The position numbers and the translations under genes are program-made. Under the pieces are notes generated by a model that searched no databases, was not told the DNA's origin, and worked only from the letters and a program-made list of their open reading frames with translations. 64,000 nt of DNA from Vampirovibrio chlorellavorus (GTDB lineage: Bacteria > Cyanobacteriota > Vampirovibrionia > Vampirovibrionales > Vampirovibrionaceae): assembly GCF_003149375.1 (NCBI RefSeq), contig NZ_QFWH01000003.1, positions 1 to 64,000 on the forward strand, read 5' to 3'. Positions 35,558-43,607 of the stretch are shown here, piece by piece; within the stretch, counting starts at the first letter, position 1, and every line of letters starts with the position of its first letter.

Positions 35558-37060
35558 TCAAGACCAGTTAGAAAAGGGCGGCAGAGCGCTGGTTGAAACG
35601 GCGCTCATAAAACCGGTCCCCGGCAAGCTGGTCCCCGATACGCTGGCCCATGGCGTTGTGGACAAGCGCACGTGCGGCAGGGGATTGGCGCAGTGCCGGG
35701 CAAAGGAAAAGGCCTGGGCAATGCTTTCTGTGTGCGACAAGTCGGTTTGGGTGCGGGCATGTTGGCCTTCCCGCTGGGCGGTGGGGTCGCTTTCCAGGGC
35801 GTAGCTGGTGTACATGGACACTTCTTTCAGGTTGAGATCCGGGCGGCCCATAAATTCCACCAGATACTTGGTGTACAGGCCTTCATTGCCCTTCTGGATG
35901 GCGGGCATTTTGGGCCGGGAGGCGTATTCAATCCAGGTGTTGGCCAGACCGGGGCCGGGTTCCGTTTCCCATTGTTTGAGGGCCGTTTTGCCGGAGCGAA
36001 ACAGGGGGCCGTTCATCAGGGGGGTGCGGCAGGCATCCAGAAAAATCATGTTGAAGTAGCTATTGGCGTGTTTCAGTTCTTTTAGCAGGTAATCCACGGA
36101 GACGGCGCTTTGCTCGAAATTAGGAGGGAGAGAACCGGTAAACTCGGTGGGAATGAGGTAGTTGTTGCCATTGATCGACCCGCCGTGCCCGGAATAATAA
36201 ACCATGGACACGGCCCCCGGGTTCTCTCGCAGCTTGTTGGTGAATTGGCGCACCTGCGATTTCATGGCCGGACCGCTTTGGTTGTAGCAGGTCATCACGT
36301 AAAAGCCCTGACGCCGGAGTACACTGGCCACCCGCTCGGCATCCCGGATGGGGCCGCCCTGCAAATCATTGTCGAAACCCACGTAGTCATCGTTGCCCAT
36401 CACCAGGGCCACTCGGGGCGGGCAAGCCGGTAAACCCAGCGAGGTGGGGGCCTTCATCTTTTGCAACTGGATGACCCGGCCTTTGTCCTGCAGGGCCAGG
36501 TGGTGCAGCCCCAGATCCGAGTAGAGTTCGGCCCGGTTTTCGTAGGCGGCGCTGTTCATGGGGTTGAGGCGGACGGCTTGTCCGTAGTCGTTCAGTGCCA
36601 GTTGGTAGTCCCGCTGGGCGGTTTCCGGTTGTCCCACTTTCTGGGCGAAATCTCCCAGATAGACCCACAGGTTACCCCGGTTTAGGTAGGCGTTATAAAA
36701 CTGGGGATTAATGGCAATGGCCATGCTGTAGTCGGCAATGGCCCCCACGTAATCTTTTTTGGCGGCCTTGGCCACGCCTCGCTTGTTCAGGACCTGCACA
36801 TCGCTGGGCTTCAGGGCCAGATACTGATCGTAAGCCTGAATGGCGTGCCCGAAGCGGCTGGCTTTATAGTAGGCTTCTCCCAAGTCGTAGTAATGAAAGG
36901 CCAAACCCTCTGGGGTGAGCGCCTGCCGCCAGGGGGTGAACTGATCGCCCGGAATGGGTGGGCCAAACAGGGGGGCGGAAAACGCCTTGCCCGAGACCGC
37001 CTGATGCGCACCGGTGGGCGCAATCAGTTGGGACCCATTGGGTCTGGGCCATGGGGGCAC
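35558..37060 (-). CDS. TPR and caspase-like (C14) peptidase protein
   Basis: A 500-residue protein. Four to five TPR motifs (about 50-200; e.g. NAYLNRGNLWVYLGDF, SAAYENRAELYSDLGLH) precede a caspase-fold domain (about 215-420). The catalytic dyad is intact: His292 in MVYYSGHGG and Cys344 in FLDACRTP, the standard p20 order of metacaspase/orthocaspase families. LQGGPIRDAERVASVLRRQGF is the usual first helix. The C-terminal 80 residues are low in complexity and Ser/Thr-rich. The GTG start at 37060 has no ribosome binding site and the N-terminus contains APLFGPP, so the true start is uncertain. Such proteins cleave after Arg/Lys and often act in stress or cell-death responses. Confidence 0.85.
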   Translation of the reverse strand: MPPWPRPNGSQLIAPTGAHQAVSGKAFSAPLFGPPIPGDQFTPWRQALTPEGLAFHYYDLGEAYYKASRFGHAIQAYDQYLALKPSDVQVLNKRGVAKAAKKDYVGAIADYSMAIAINPQFYNAYLNRGNLWVYLGDFAQKVGQPETAQRDYQLALNDYGQAVRLNPMNSAAYENRAELYSDLGLHHLALQDKGRVIQLQKMKAPTSLGLPACPPRVALVMGNDDYVGFDNDLQGGPIRDAERVASVLRRQGFYVMTCYNQSGPAMKSQVRQFTNKLRENPGAVSMVYYSGHGGSINGNNYLIPTEFTGSLPPNFEQSAVSVDYLLKELKHANSYFNMIFLDACRTPLMNGPLFRSGKTALKQWETEPGPGLANTWIEYASRPKMPAIQKGNEGLYTKYLVEFMGRPDLNLKEVSMYTSYALESDPTAQREGQHARTQTDLSHTESIAQAFSFARHCANPLPHVRLSTTPWASVSGTSLPGTGFMSAVSTSALPPFSNWS

Positions 37061-37266
37061 AGGGCGCCCCGGGGCTACAGTGGCAGAAGGAGGAGAACTC
37101 AGAGAGAACCGGGCCTTTCAGAAGGAAAACGATTCGGATTTGAAACTGTACGAGAAAAAACGAAATCTGAGTTTATTTTGCCTAAAACCGGGGCCGCTGT
37201 TAAGTTCATTTTTAGGCGAGGCTGTCTGGCCTATTTTTAACGGAATGATCCCCTACCGTGCTATTT

Positions 37267-37368
37267 GTCATTCCCGCGGAGGCGGGAATCCAGATTAATG
37301 CGCTTGCATCAGTGGGGAAATGCCTTTCTGGCAGTTTTTTCCTGGATTCCCGCCTCCGCGGGAATGAC
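37267..37368. repeat. 102-bp MITE-like element with dRS3-type ends, copy A
   Basis: Two perfectly inverted 27-bp arms (37267-37293 and 37342-37368) flank a 48-bp core. Each arm holds the ATTCCC-N8-GGGAAT palindrome known from neisserial dRS3 and similar repeats. A half copy (GCGGGAATGACAGA) follows at 37376. There is no gene in the gap 37061-37475; the rest is AT-rich leader of the leftward caspase gene. Confidence 0.8.
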
Positions 37369-37475
37369 AGGGTGGTGCGGGAATGACAGACCATAGCGTG
37401 GAAAACAAAGCAAAAGAAGTGTATCTAGCCTGAACGTTCTGTCCTAAACAGTCTGCCTTGAGAAGATTTCGATTT

Positions 37476-38975
37476 TTAATGCGTGCGTAGGGGGCCCTGC
37501 AGGAGCGGCCGGTGGGAGGCCTTGGCGATTCCCCGTAACATGCCGTTGAACACCAGGTTGTGCAAAGGGGCCACGGCATACCAGTACAGCAGGCCGCCCA
37601 GCCCACGGGGGGCGAACCAGGCGGTCTGGGCCAATTCCAGTTGGCCGTTTTCTAGCGGGGTGATTAAAAACTCCAGTACGGCCAGCCCCGGTACTTTCAT
37701 TTCCGCCAGCAGGCGCAGCCGTTTGGGCTCATCCACATTCAGCACCCGCCAGAAGTCCAGGGCATCCCCCGGATAGACTCGTTCCGGATCCCGACGTCCC
37801 CGGTAGCTGCCCACCCCGCCGAAGAGTTTATCCAGCAATCCCCGGATGCTCCAAAGCCAGTTGCCGTAATACCAGCCGTTTTCCCCGCCAATGCGCACAA
37901 TGGCGTGCCATAAATCGTCAATGCAGCCTTCCACCCGAATGACCCGCCGGTCCTTGAACAACGTGCCGCCCGACCAGTCCGGATCCCCGGGGTAGCGGGT
38001 TTCCACCGGCGGTAGATAGCCAGCGTCCGTCCAGTGGCTTTCCACGCTTTGGCGCACAATATTGTCCAGGGCCAGATGAATGGCTTCTCGCACACTGAGC
38101 AGGTCTTGGGGGATGATCTCCCGAATGCGGCTTTCTCCGCACACCACCGGGTTGCGCAGGCCTTCCGCCAGGGGACGGGCAATGCTGGCCGAGACCGGGG
38201 TGACCAGATGAATCCAGTAGGAGCTAAGGGTGGGGGTAAAAAAGGGAATGGGAATGATCCAGCGATGCCCCAGTCGGGCCTCTTCCGAATAAATTTCCAT
38301 GAGCTGCCGGTAGGTTAGAATATCTTCCCCGCCGATGTCATAGGTTTGTCCGGTGGTCTCCGGGTGCTGCAAGCAGCCCAGCAGGTAATTGAGGACATTG
38401 CGGATGGCGATGGGCTGACAGGGGGTGGACAACCACTTGGGGGTAATCATGACTGGCAGGCGATCCACCAGATAGCGCAAAATCTCGAAGGAGGCGCTGC
38501 CGGAGCCGATGATCATGGCCGCTCGCAAGACGGTGACGGGTATCGGGCCTTCGCTGAGAATATGGGCCACTTCCGTGCGGGATTTGAGGTGCTTGCTGAG
38601 GTCCCCGTCATCGTGCCCCAGCCCGCTGAGGTAAATAATGCGGCTGAGTCCCCCGTCCCGGGCGGCTTGAACCATGTTGGCCGCAGCCTGCCGATCGGCT
38701 TCTGAAAAGTCCTGATTGGATGGGTCCATGGAATGCACCAGATAATAGGCCACCGTGCAGCCTTGCACCGCCCCGGTCAGGGAGGCCAAATCGGTGACAT
38801 CCACGGCCGCCAGTTCCACCAGTGGATGATGCCCCCAACTGCGGCTTTCCAGTTTTCGGATGGAGCGACTGGCCGCCCGCACCCGGTAGCCAGCCTCCAG
38901 CAAACGGGGCACCAGACGGCCCCCCACATAGCCGGTGGCTCCCAGGACCAGAATGGTTTGCTCGTTCGGTTGCAT
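37476..38975 (-). CDS. SDR-family NAD(P)-binding protein fused to DUF2867
   Basis: A 499-residue protein. The N-terminal half is an atypical short-chain dehydrogenase with LVLGATGYVGGRLVPRLLEAGY (Rossmann GxxGxxG), VDVTDLASL and IIYLSGLGHDD. The C-terminal third is DUF2867, a START-like domain (DWSGGTLFKDRRVIRVEGCI onward). This fusion is widespread and of uncertain function; pigment, lipid or quinone metabolism have been proposed. It is the last gene of a leftward group with the CbiX-like chelatase and the FAD oxidoreductase, separated from the chelatase by about 100 nt. Confidence 0.88.
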   Translation of the reverse strand: MQPNEQTILVLGATGYVGGRLVPRLLEAGYRVRAASRSIRKLESRSWGHHPLVELAAVDVTDLASLTGAVQGCTVAYYLVHSMDPSNQDFSEADRQAAANMVQAARDGGLSRIIYLSGLGHDDGDLSKHLKSRTEVAHILSEGPIPVTVLRAAMIIGSGSASFEILRYLVDRLPVMITPKWLSTPCQPIAIRNVLNYLLGCLQHPETTGQTYDIGGEDILTYRQLMEIYSEEARLGHRWIIPIPFFTPTLSSYWIHLVTPVSASIARPLAEGLRNPVVCGESRIREIIPQDLLSVREAIHLALDNIVRQSVESHWTDAGYLPPVETRYPGDPDWSGGTLFKDRRVIRVEGCIDDLWHAIVRIGGENGWYYGNWLWSIRGLLDKLFGGVGSYRGRRDPERVYPGDALDFWRVLNVDEPKRLRLLAEMKVPGLAVLEFLITPLENGQLELAQTAWFAPRGLGGLLYWYAVAPLHNLVFNGMLRGIAKASHRPLLQGPLRTH

Positions 38976-39074
38976 GGCCTTCCCCCTTGCCGGGAACGGG
39001 TGAGATACGGGTTGCCGTTCCGGACTATTCTATTTTACTGGATGATCGTAACCAATGTTTGCCCGGCGTGGGGA

Positions 39075-39479
39075 TTAGGAGATGGGGCAGTTGCTCTGGG
39101 CGCTTTGGGTAATGACAGACAAGAAGGCCGCAATGACGGTGTCATGCTCGCCCACCGGGGGCAGGATGTCCACTTCCAGACCGTCAAAGGCCATCATGAC
39201 CTGTTCAGCCAGCATGGGCAGATCTTTGCTGACGTGGCCGCCTGCGGACATAAACAGGGGCAGTACCTTGATCTGGCGAACCCCTTGCTGGTAGGCCGGT
39301 TCGGCAATATCCAGCAGGGAAGGGGCGCACATTTCCATGTAGGCCAAATCCACCGCCGATTCCCCCAGTTGCTGGCGGGCCTTGTTTAACAAGTCCACAA
39401 AAGGCGCTTGCCAACGGGGATCTCGGCTGCCATGGGCCAGTAATACTAAACGGGTGGCGGCGGTATGGGTGGAAGTCAT
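39075..39479 (-). CDS. CbiX/SirB-type small sirohydrochlorin chelatase
   Basis: A 134-residue protein like the short CbiX form that works as a dimer and inserts iron or cobalt into sirohydrochlorin. The two metal-binding histidines are visible: His16 in LVLLAHGSRDPRW and His82 in FMSAGGHVSKDLP. The C-terminal PPVGEHDTVIAAFL is also typical. The ATG at 39479 has AAGGAG 7 nt upstream; an ATG two codons earlier lies too close. It is 26 nt downstream of the FAD oxidoreductase and so in one operon. Whether it serves siroheme, cobalamin or heme d1 cannot be told here. Confidence 0.85.
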   Translation of the reverse strand: MTSTHTAATRLVLLAHGSRDPRWQAPFVDLLNKARQQLGESAVDLAYMEMCAPSLLDIAEPAYQQGVRQIKVLPLFMSAGGHVSKDLPMLAEQVMMAFDGLEVDILPPVGEHDTVIAAFLSVITQSAQSNCPIS

Positions 39480-39505
39480 GGGCATGCTCCTTGTGGGTTC
39501 TTGAT

Positions 39506-40798
39506 TCAGGGGGTGGAAACGGTGGTTTTAAGCGAGGCCAATATGGCCTGGGCGGCTCGGCGGCCGGTGGCCATGGCCCCGTTAATGGACGGGGTGTCCA
39601 GATAATCGCCGCAGTGAAAGATCCCCTCAGTCAAGCGGGCCGGGGCCTGGCTCAGGGAGCTTTCCGGTAGGGTCAGCCGGGGCAGGGCCTTGCGGATGGT
39701 GTAGGCTTTCAGGAAGCGCCAGTCCTTGACCGCCTCTCCGAACCAGCCATGCAGTTCCTGTCTCACGGCGGCTGCCAGCGCCTCGTCGCTCAACTCCGAA
39801 CGCAATACCGACACGGAGATGAGGTGCTGCCCGGCCGGGGCGTAAGCGGGCGATACCAGACTGGGCACGCACAGGTTATTCACCAGAGTGCCGGGTTGGG
39901 CGTTCAGGGCCAGAATGGGCAAGTCCAGCGGAGCGGTGGGGGCGGCGAAATACAGGCAATGCACCCGGTTAAAGGCTTGTTGGGGCAGGGTGGGATATAG
40001 CTCGGCGGCGTCAGCGGCATCGGTGGCTATTAAAATGGCCTTGGCGCTCAGCGTTTCCCCGGAGGCCAGGGTCACTTGTCCGCCTTGCTGACCTGCTGAC
40101 TGAACCGGTTCAATGCGGGCGACTTTGTTGTTCAGGCGCACAACGCCGGGTGGCAAACCGTCGGCCAACTGCTGGGGGATGGCCTGCATGCCGTGGGCGG
40201 GCAGCACCACATCGCCCAGAGCGAACATGCGAAACACAAACTCAAAAAAGCGGCTGGAGGTGGCCAGTTCGGACTCCAGGAAAATACCGCCCAGAAAAGG
40301 CCGGAAAAAGCGCTCAATCATGCCCTCGGAAAAGCCGAAGTTTTGTAAATAGGCCAGCGTGGTGGTTTCCGGCGACTGAAAGCAGGCGGTGTCTGAGCCG
40401 GAGAGAACCTGTTGCCGCAATTTGGCCACTTTTAACTTGTCCATCAGCGTGCCGATGGAATTGCCCACGCTTTGCACGGCGTCCCAGGGGTGCCGCCAGG
40501 GGTCGGCTACTTTCTCAAAACCTTGCCCCGTCCAGATTAGGGAACCATTGTAGAAGGGCTTGAGTTGCAGCCGGTCATAATCCAGTAAGGCCTGACATTC
40601 CGGGTAAGCGGACAGCAGCACCTGAAAGCCCCGATCCAGCAGAAACCCTTCAAATTCATCGGTTTTGACCCGCCCGCCCACGGAGTCCGTGGCTTCCAAA
40701 ACCTGACAGGATAAGCCCTGCTGGGTCAGCAAGCGGGCGGCGGTTAATCCGGCCAAACCGGCACCAACAATGAGCGCGTCAATCCGGGGGTGAGACAT
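39506..40798 (-). CDS. FAD-dependent amine oxidase/desaturase-type oxidoreductase
   Basis: A 430-residue flavoprotein of the NAD(P)/FAD amine oxidase superfamily that includes protoporphyrinogen oxidase and carotenoid desaturases. The dinucleotide fold is DALIVGAGLAGLTAARLL, followed by the family fingerprint EATDSVGGRVKTDEF. The C-terminal FAD contact is IFHCGDYLDTPSINGAMATGRRAA, typical of desaturase-like members. Substrate is unknown; a link to tetrapyrroles is possible because the chelatase gene follows in the same operon. It heads the leftward operon. Confidence 0.88.
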   Translation of the reverse strand: MSHPRIDALIVGAGLAGLTAARLLTQQGLSCQVLEATDSVGGRVKTDEFEGFLLDRGFQVLLSAYPECQALLDYDRLQLKPFYNGSLIWTGQGFEKVADPWRHPWDAVQSVGNSIGTLMDKLKVAKLRQQVLSGSDTACFQSPETTTLAYLQNFGFSEGMIERFFRPFLGGIFLESELATSSRFFEFVFRMFALGDVVLPAHGMQAIPQQLADGLPPGVVRLNNKVARIEPVQSAGQQGGQVTLASGETLSAKAILIATDAADAAELYPTLPQQAFNRVHCLYFAAPTAPLDLPILALNAQPGTLVNNLCVPSLVSPAYAPAGQHLISVSVLRSELSDEALAAAVRQELHGWFGEAVKDWRFLKAYTIRKALPRLTLPESSLSQAPARLTEGIFHCGDYLDTPSINGAMATGRRAAQAILASLKTTVSTP

Positions 40799-41280
40799 GC
40801 CTGAAACCTTTCTGGGACTTTACTGGTCAAGACTTCACGAGTTCAAAACTTCACTGAAAAAGAAAAGACCACACAAGACTGTGTGATCAAAGAGTTCTCG
40901 TCGTATTATCCAGGATTTTATATAAAGAGTCAGTTGGAAAGTTGTGAAACAACGGAAGCACCAAATGTAGAGCGATTTAACTTCGTTAAAGTCGTATACC
41001 GAAAGGTATACTAGAATGATAGATCCAATCTGAAGAATGTCAACCCTGCTCCCTCATTTATAGGAGGGGTCCGATTCCGAAGGCTGAAATCGGGACTACC
41101 GTGTGGTATACTTCAAAGCAAATCCACCGCCCGGGAGCATAGCCTTTCCAAGCCCGCTGGGCCCTAAGTTCGGGCCTCCAATCATTCATCCGGATTAACC
41201 GGTAAACACCGGTTTTACCAAAATCTGACAGCAATCTATTAACAAAAAATTAACAATCAATCGCAAGCGAGTATCAGCCC
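40799..41280. other. Divergent control region before the TetR-photolyase operon
   Basis: About 480 AT-rich bases without a gene. It holds several hairpins: CACACAAGACTGTGTG near 40871, TTTAAC-TTC-GTTAAA near 40977, the GTATACC palindrome at 40994-41011, and CCGATT/AATCGG near 41069. Two runs of TTAACA lie just before the TetR start. It must contain the promoters of both flanking operons. Confidence 0.45.
40994..41011. promoter_or_regulatory. Candidate TetR operator palindrome
   Basis: GTATACC-GAAA-GGTATAC is a perfect 7+7 bp inverted repeat. The half-site GGTATAC recurs at 41105-41111, closer to the TetR start at 41281. TetR regulators usually bind such palindromes near their own promoter, so autoregulation is plausible. 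It could instead be an RNA hairpin with a GNRA loop. Confidence 0.45.
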
Positions 41281-41955
41281 ATGACGCCGCAACAATCCAG
41301 GCCCTCTGTGGCCAACGCATCCGGTAAAAGCAAGCCGACCGATGCCCGTGCCGAAATTTTACAGCACGCCAAGCTATTATTCCGCCAAAAGGGCTTCAGT
41401 GCCGTTTCCATGAACGATCTGGTCAGTTCGGTGGGGCTTACCAAGCCCACCATTTACTACCACTTTACGGACAAGGAAACCCTGTTCACGGAAGTGGTGG
41501 TGGAAATGATGCGCCATGGCAACGAGATGCTGGTGGCCGGGATGAAGCGCTGCAAGGATTTTCGGGAGAAGTTGTACCGACTGTCGGAAGGCTATTTCCG
41601 TTTTTCACCCACTTCGCTCAGCACCATGGTCCGCGATGCCAGCGAGCATCTGGATGAGGCCCACATGAAGCGGGTGATGGAGGCGCATCGGTTTTACCTA
41701 ATCAACCCCATTATTGGCATTTTTGAAGAGGCCCGACAGGCTGGAGAAATTGCCCGGTCCGAGAATCCCGACACGCTGGCCTTGTACTTTATCAGCTGGA
41801 TTGATGCCATGACCACCCTGAGAACGGCCCATGAAGGCCGGGACTTTGACCCCCGGGAGTGTGCCAGCAAGATGGTGGATATTTTTGTGGAGGGCATTCG
41901 GCTGCGCCCGGATAGCTTGACTGAGAGCCACCCGCAGGCGGGTGACAGCCAATGA
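41281..41955 (+). CDS. TetR family transcriptional regulator
   Basis: A 224-residue repressor-type protein. After a disordered basic lead of 22 residues comes the Tet[24 protein letters not shown], then [20 protein letters not shown] with the signature Y-Y-H-F. The ligand domain (about 75-200) is diverse and does not reveal the inducer. Its stop overlaps the photolyase start by 4 bp (ATGA), so both are translated from one message. Control of a photolyase by a TetR protein suggests light- or stress-linked regulation, which is an inference. Confidence 0.9.
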   Translation: MTPQQSRPSVANASGKSKPTDARAEILQHAKLLFRQKGFSAVSMNDLVSSVGLTKPTIYYHFTDKETLFTEVVVEMMRHGNEMLVAGMKRCKDFREKLYRLSEGYFRFSPTSLSTMVRDASEHLDEAHMKRVMEAHRFYLINPIIGIFEEARQAGEIARSENPDTLALYFISWIDAMTTLRTAHEGRDFDPRECASKMVDIFVEGIRLRPDSLTESHPQAGDSQ

Positions 41956-43385
41956 GCCCCAAGGCCAGCTTGCTCTGGTTGCGGCAGGATCTTCGTTTGG
42001 CCGATAACCCGGCCCTGACGGCGGCCTTGAAAACCGGTCTGCCGGTTGTGCCGGTCTATGTGTGGGATGTGCCGGGCGAAGGGGCTTGGCCGCTGGGGGC
42101 CGCCGATCGGGTATGGCTGCATGGCTCCCTAACAGCACTGTCCGGCGATTTACAAGCCCTGCAATCCCGGCTGGTTTTGCGCCGGGGAGACAGCCTGACT
42201 CAACTGCTCCAATTGGCCCAGCAGACCGGGGCCACACAAATTCACTGTAACGCCCGCTACGAGCCGGAGGCCCTGCGCCAGCAAGACGCCTTGCAGACGG
42301 CCTTGGCTGCCCAGGGCATTGAACTGGTCATTCACAAGGGGGCCACCCTGATTTGGGAGCCGGATTCTCTGCAAACCGGCAGCGGCAATCCTTATCAGGT
42401 ATACACGCCCTTTTTCAAGCGCTGTCTGGAAAAATTACCCGCCATCCACCCCTTGCCAGCGCCCACCCATCTCAACGCTCCTGCCCAGTGGCCGGACAGC
42501 CTGACGGTGGATGATCTGGCCCTGCTGCCTAACATCCCGTGGGACAAAGAAATGCGGGCCTTCTGGCAGCCCGGAGAGCGCCCCGCTCAAGCGCTCTTGC
42601 AAGCGTTTATCGCCGAGAAGCAGGACGGCTACGGCACCCAGCGGGACATTCCCGCCGTGGATGGTACCTCCCGGCTGTCGGCTTATCTCAAGCACGGGGA
42701 AATTTCTCCCCGGCAAATCTGGCAGGCCGTGGCCGATACCGAGCGGGCCAGCGGCAAGCACTTCCTGCGGGAAATCGCCTGGCGAGAATTTGCCTATCAC
42801 GTGCTGTTTCACTTTCCGCACACCCCCGAAAAACCCCTCAAGCCCAAGTTCAACGAACTGCCCTGGACGCTGGATGAATCGTTGTTTTCGGCCTGGTGCA
42901 AGGGAGAAACGGGCTATCCCATCGTGGATGCCGGGATGCGTCAACTGTGGCGACTGGGCTGGATGCACAACCGGGTGCGCATGATTGTGGGTTCTTTCCT
43001 GACCAAAGACCTGATGATCTCCTGGTATGACGGGGCCCGCTGGTTTTGGGACACCCTGGTGGACGCCGATTTGGCCCAGAACAGCCTGAACTGGCAGTGG
43101 GTGGGTGGCTGCGGTGCCGATGCCCAGCCGTTCTTCCGCATTTTTAACCCCATCACCCAAAGTCAGAAGTTTGACCCCGATGGCACCTACATTCGCCGTT
43201 GGGTGCCGGAGCTGGCCAAGCTGCCCGCCAAATACATTCACGCCCCCTGGGATGCCCCGCCGCTGACCCTGCTGGATGCGGGCGTTCAGTTGGGCAAAAC
43301 CTATCCGCATCCCATTGTGGACCATGCCGAAGCCCGCAACAAGGCCTTGGCCCTGTACAAAGGCATGGGTCAGCCCGTCAGCTAA
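41952..43385 (+). CDS. phr: Deoxyribodipyrimidine photolyase (class I)
   Basis: Repairs UV-induced cyclobutane pyrimidine dimers using FADH- and blue light. The 477-residue protein has the N-terminal antenna-binding Rossmann domain ([16 protein letters not shown]) and the C-terminal FAD domain. The signature [20 protein letters not shown] and [15 protein letters not shown] are intact. [14 protein letters not shown] supplies the last tryptophan of the electron-transfer chain and the cofactor-binding asparagine and aspartate. The antenna (folate or deazaflavin) cannot be assigned from sequence. It is coupled to the upstream TetR gene. Confidence 0.95.
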   Translation: MSPKASLLWLRQDLRLADNPALTAALKTGLPVVPVYVWDVPGEGAWPLGAADRVWLHGSLTALSGDLQALQSRLVLRRGDSLTQLLQLAQQTGATQIHCNARYEPEALRQQDALQTALAAQGIELVIHKGATLIWEPDSLQTGSGNPYQVYTPFFKRCLEKLPAIHPLPAPTHLNAPAQWPDSLTVDDLALLPNIPWDKEMRAFWQPGERPAQALLQAFIAEKQDGYGTQRDIPAVDGTSRLSAYLKHGEISPRQIWQAVADTERASGKHFLREIAWREFAYHVLFHFPHTPEKPLKPKFNELPWTLDESLFSAWCKGETGYPIVDAGMRQLWRLGWMHNRVRMIVGSFLTKDLMISWYDGARWFWDTLVDADLAQNSLNWQWVGGCGADAQPFFRIFNPITQSQKFDPDGTYIRRWVPELAKLPAKYIHAPWDAPPLTLLDAGVQLGKTYPHPIVDHAEARNKALALYKGMGQPVS

Positions 43386-43607
43386 AGCAGTTGGCGTTCT
43401 TGTTTTTTGCAGTCCTCTTCCCTGTTCTGGGCGCAGGCAAAGATAGCGCCACAACCTGCTTGTAAAACTGCGTGCCGCCCAAACAATCCCAGAAGAGATG
43501 CTTCTGGAAAAATTCCGAGCAGTCCTTTTTAACTCGCAGCCCTCAAACAGTTACAAACAGGTTGTGGCCCTATCCTTGCCTAAATTAGCGGCGGCTGAAA
43601 GCAGGTT

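Noticed and set aside
36864-37140. A signal peptide for the caspase protein in the neighbouring frame
   Set aside because: The neighbouring frame is open for some distance but has no start codon or typical signal core, and a frameshift cannot be shown from this sequence alone.
37267-37389. Possible CRISPR repeats because ATTCCCGC...GGGAAT recurs
   Set aside because: Only two inverted copies and a half copy; no direct array with spacers and no cas genes. It fits a MITE-like element.
41060-41100. Glycine-riboswitch-like CCGAAGG near a CCGATT/AATCGG stem
   Set aside because: Only a short match; the rest of the aptamer is absent and the downstream TetR gene is not a usual target.
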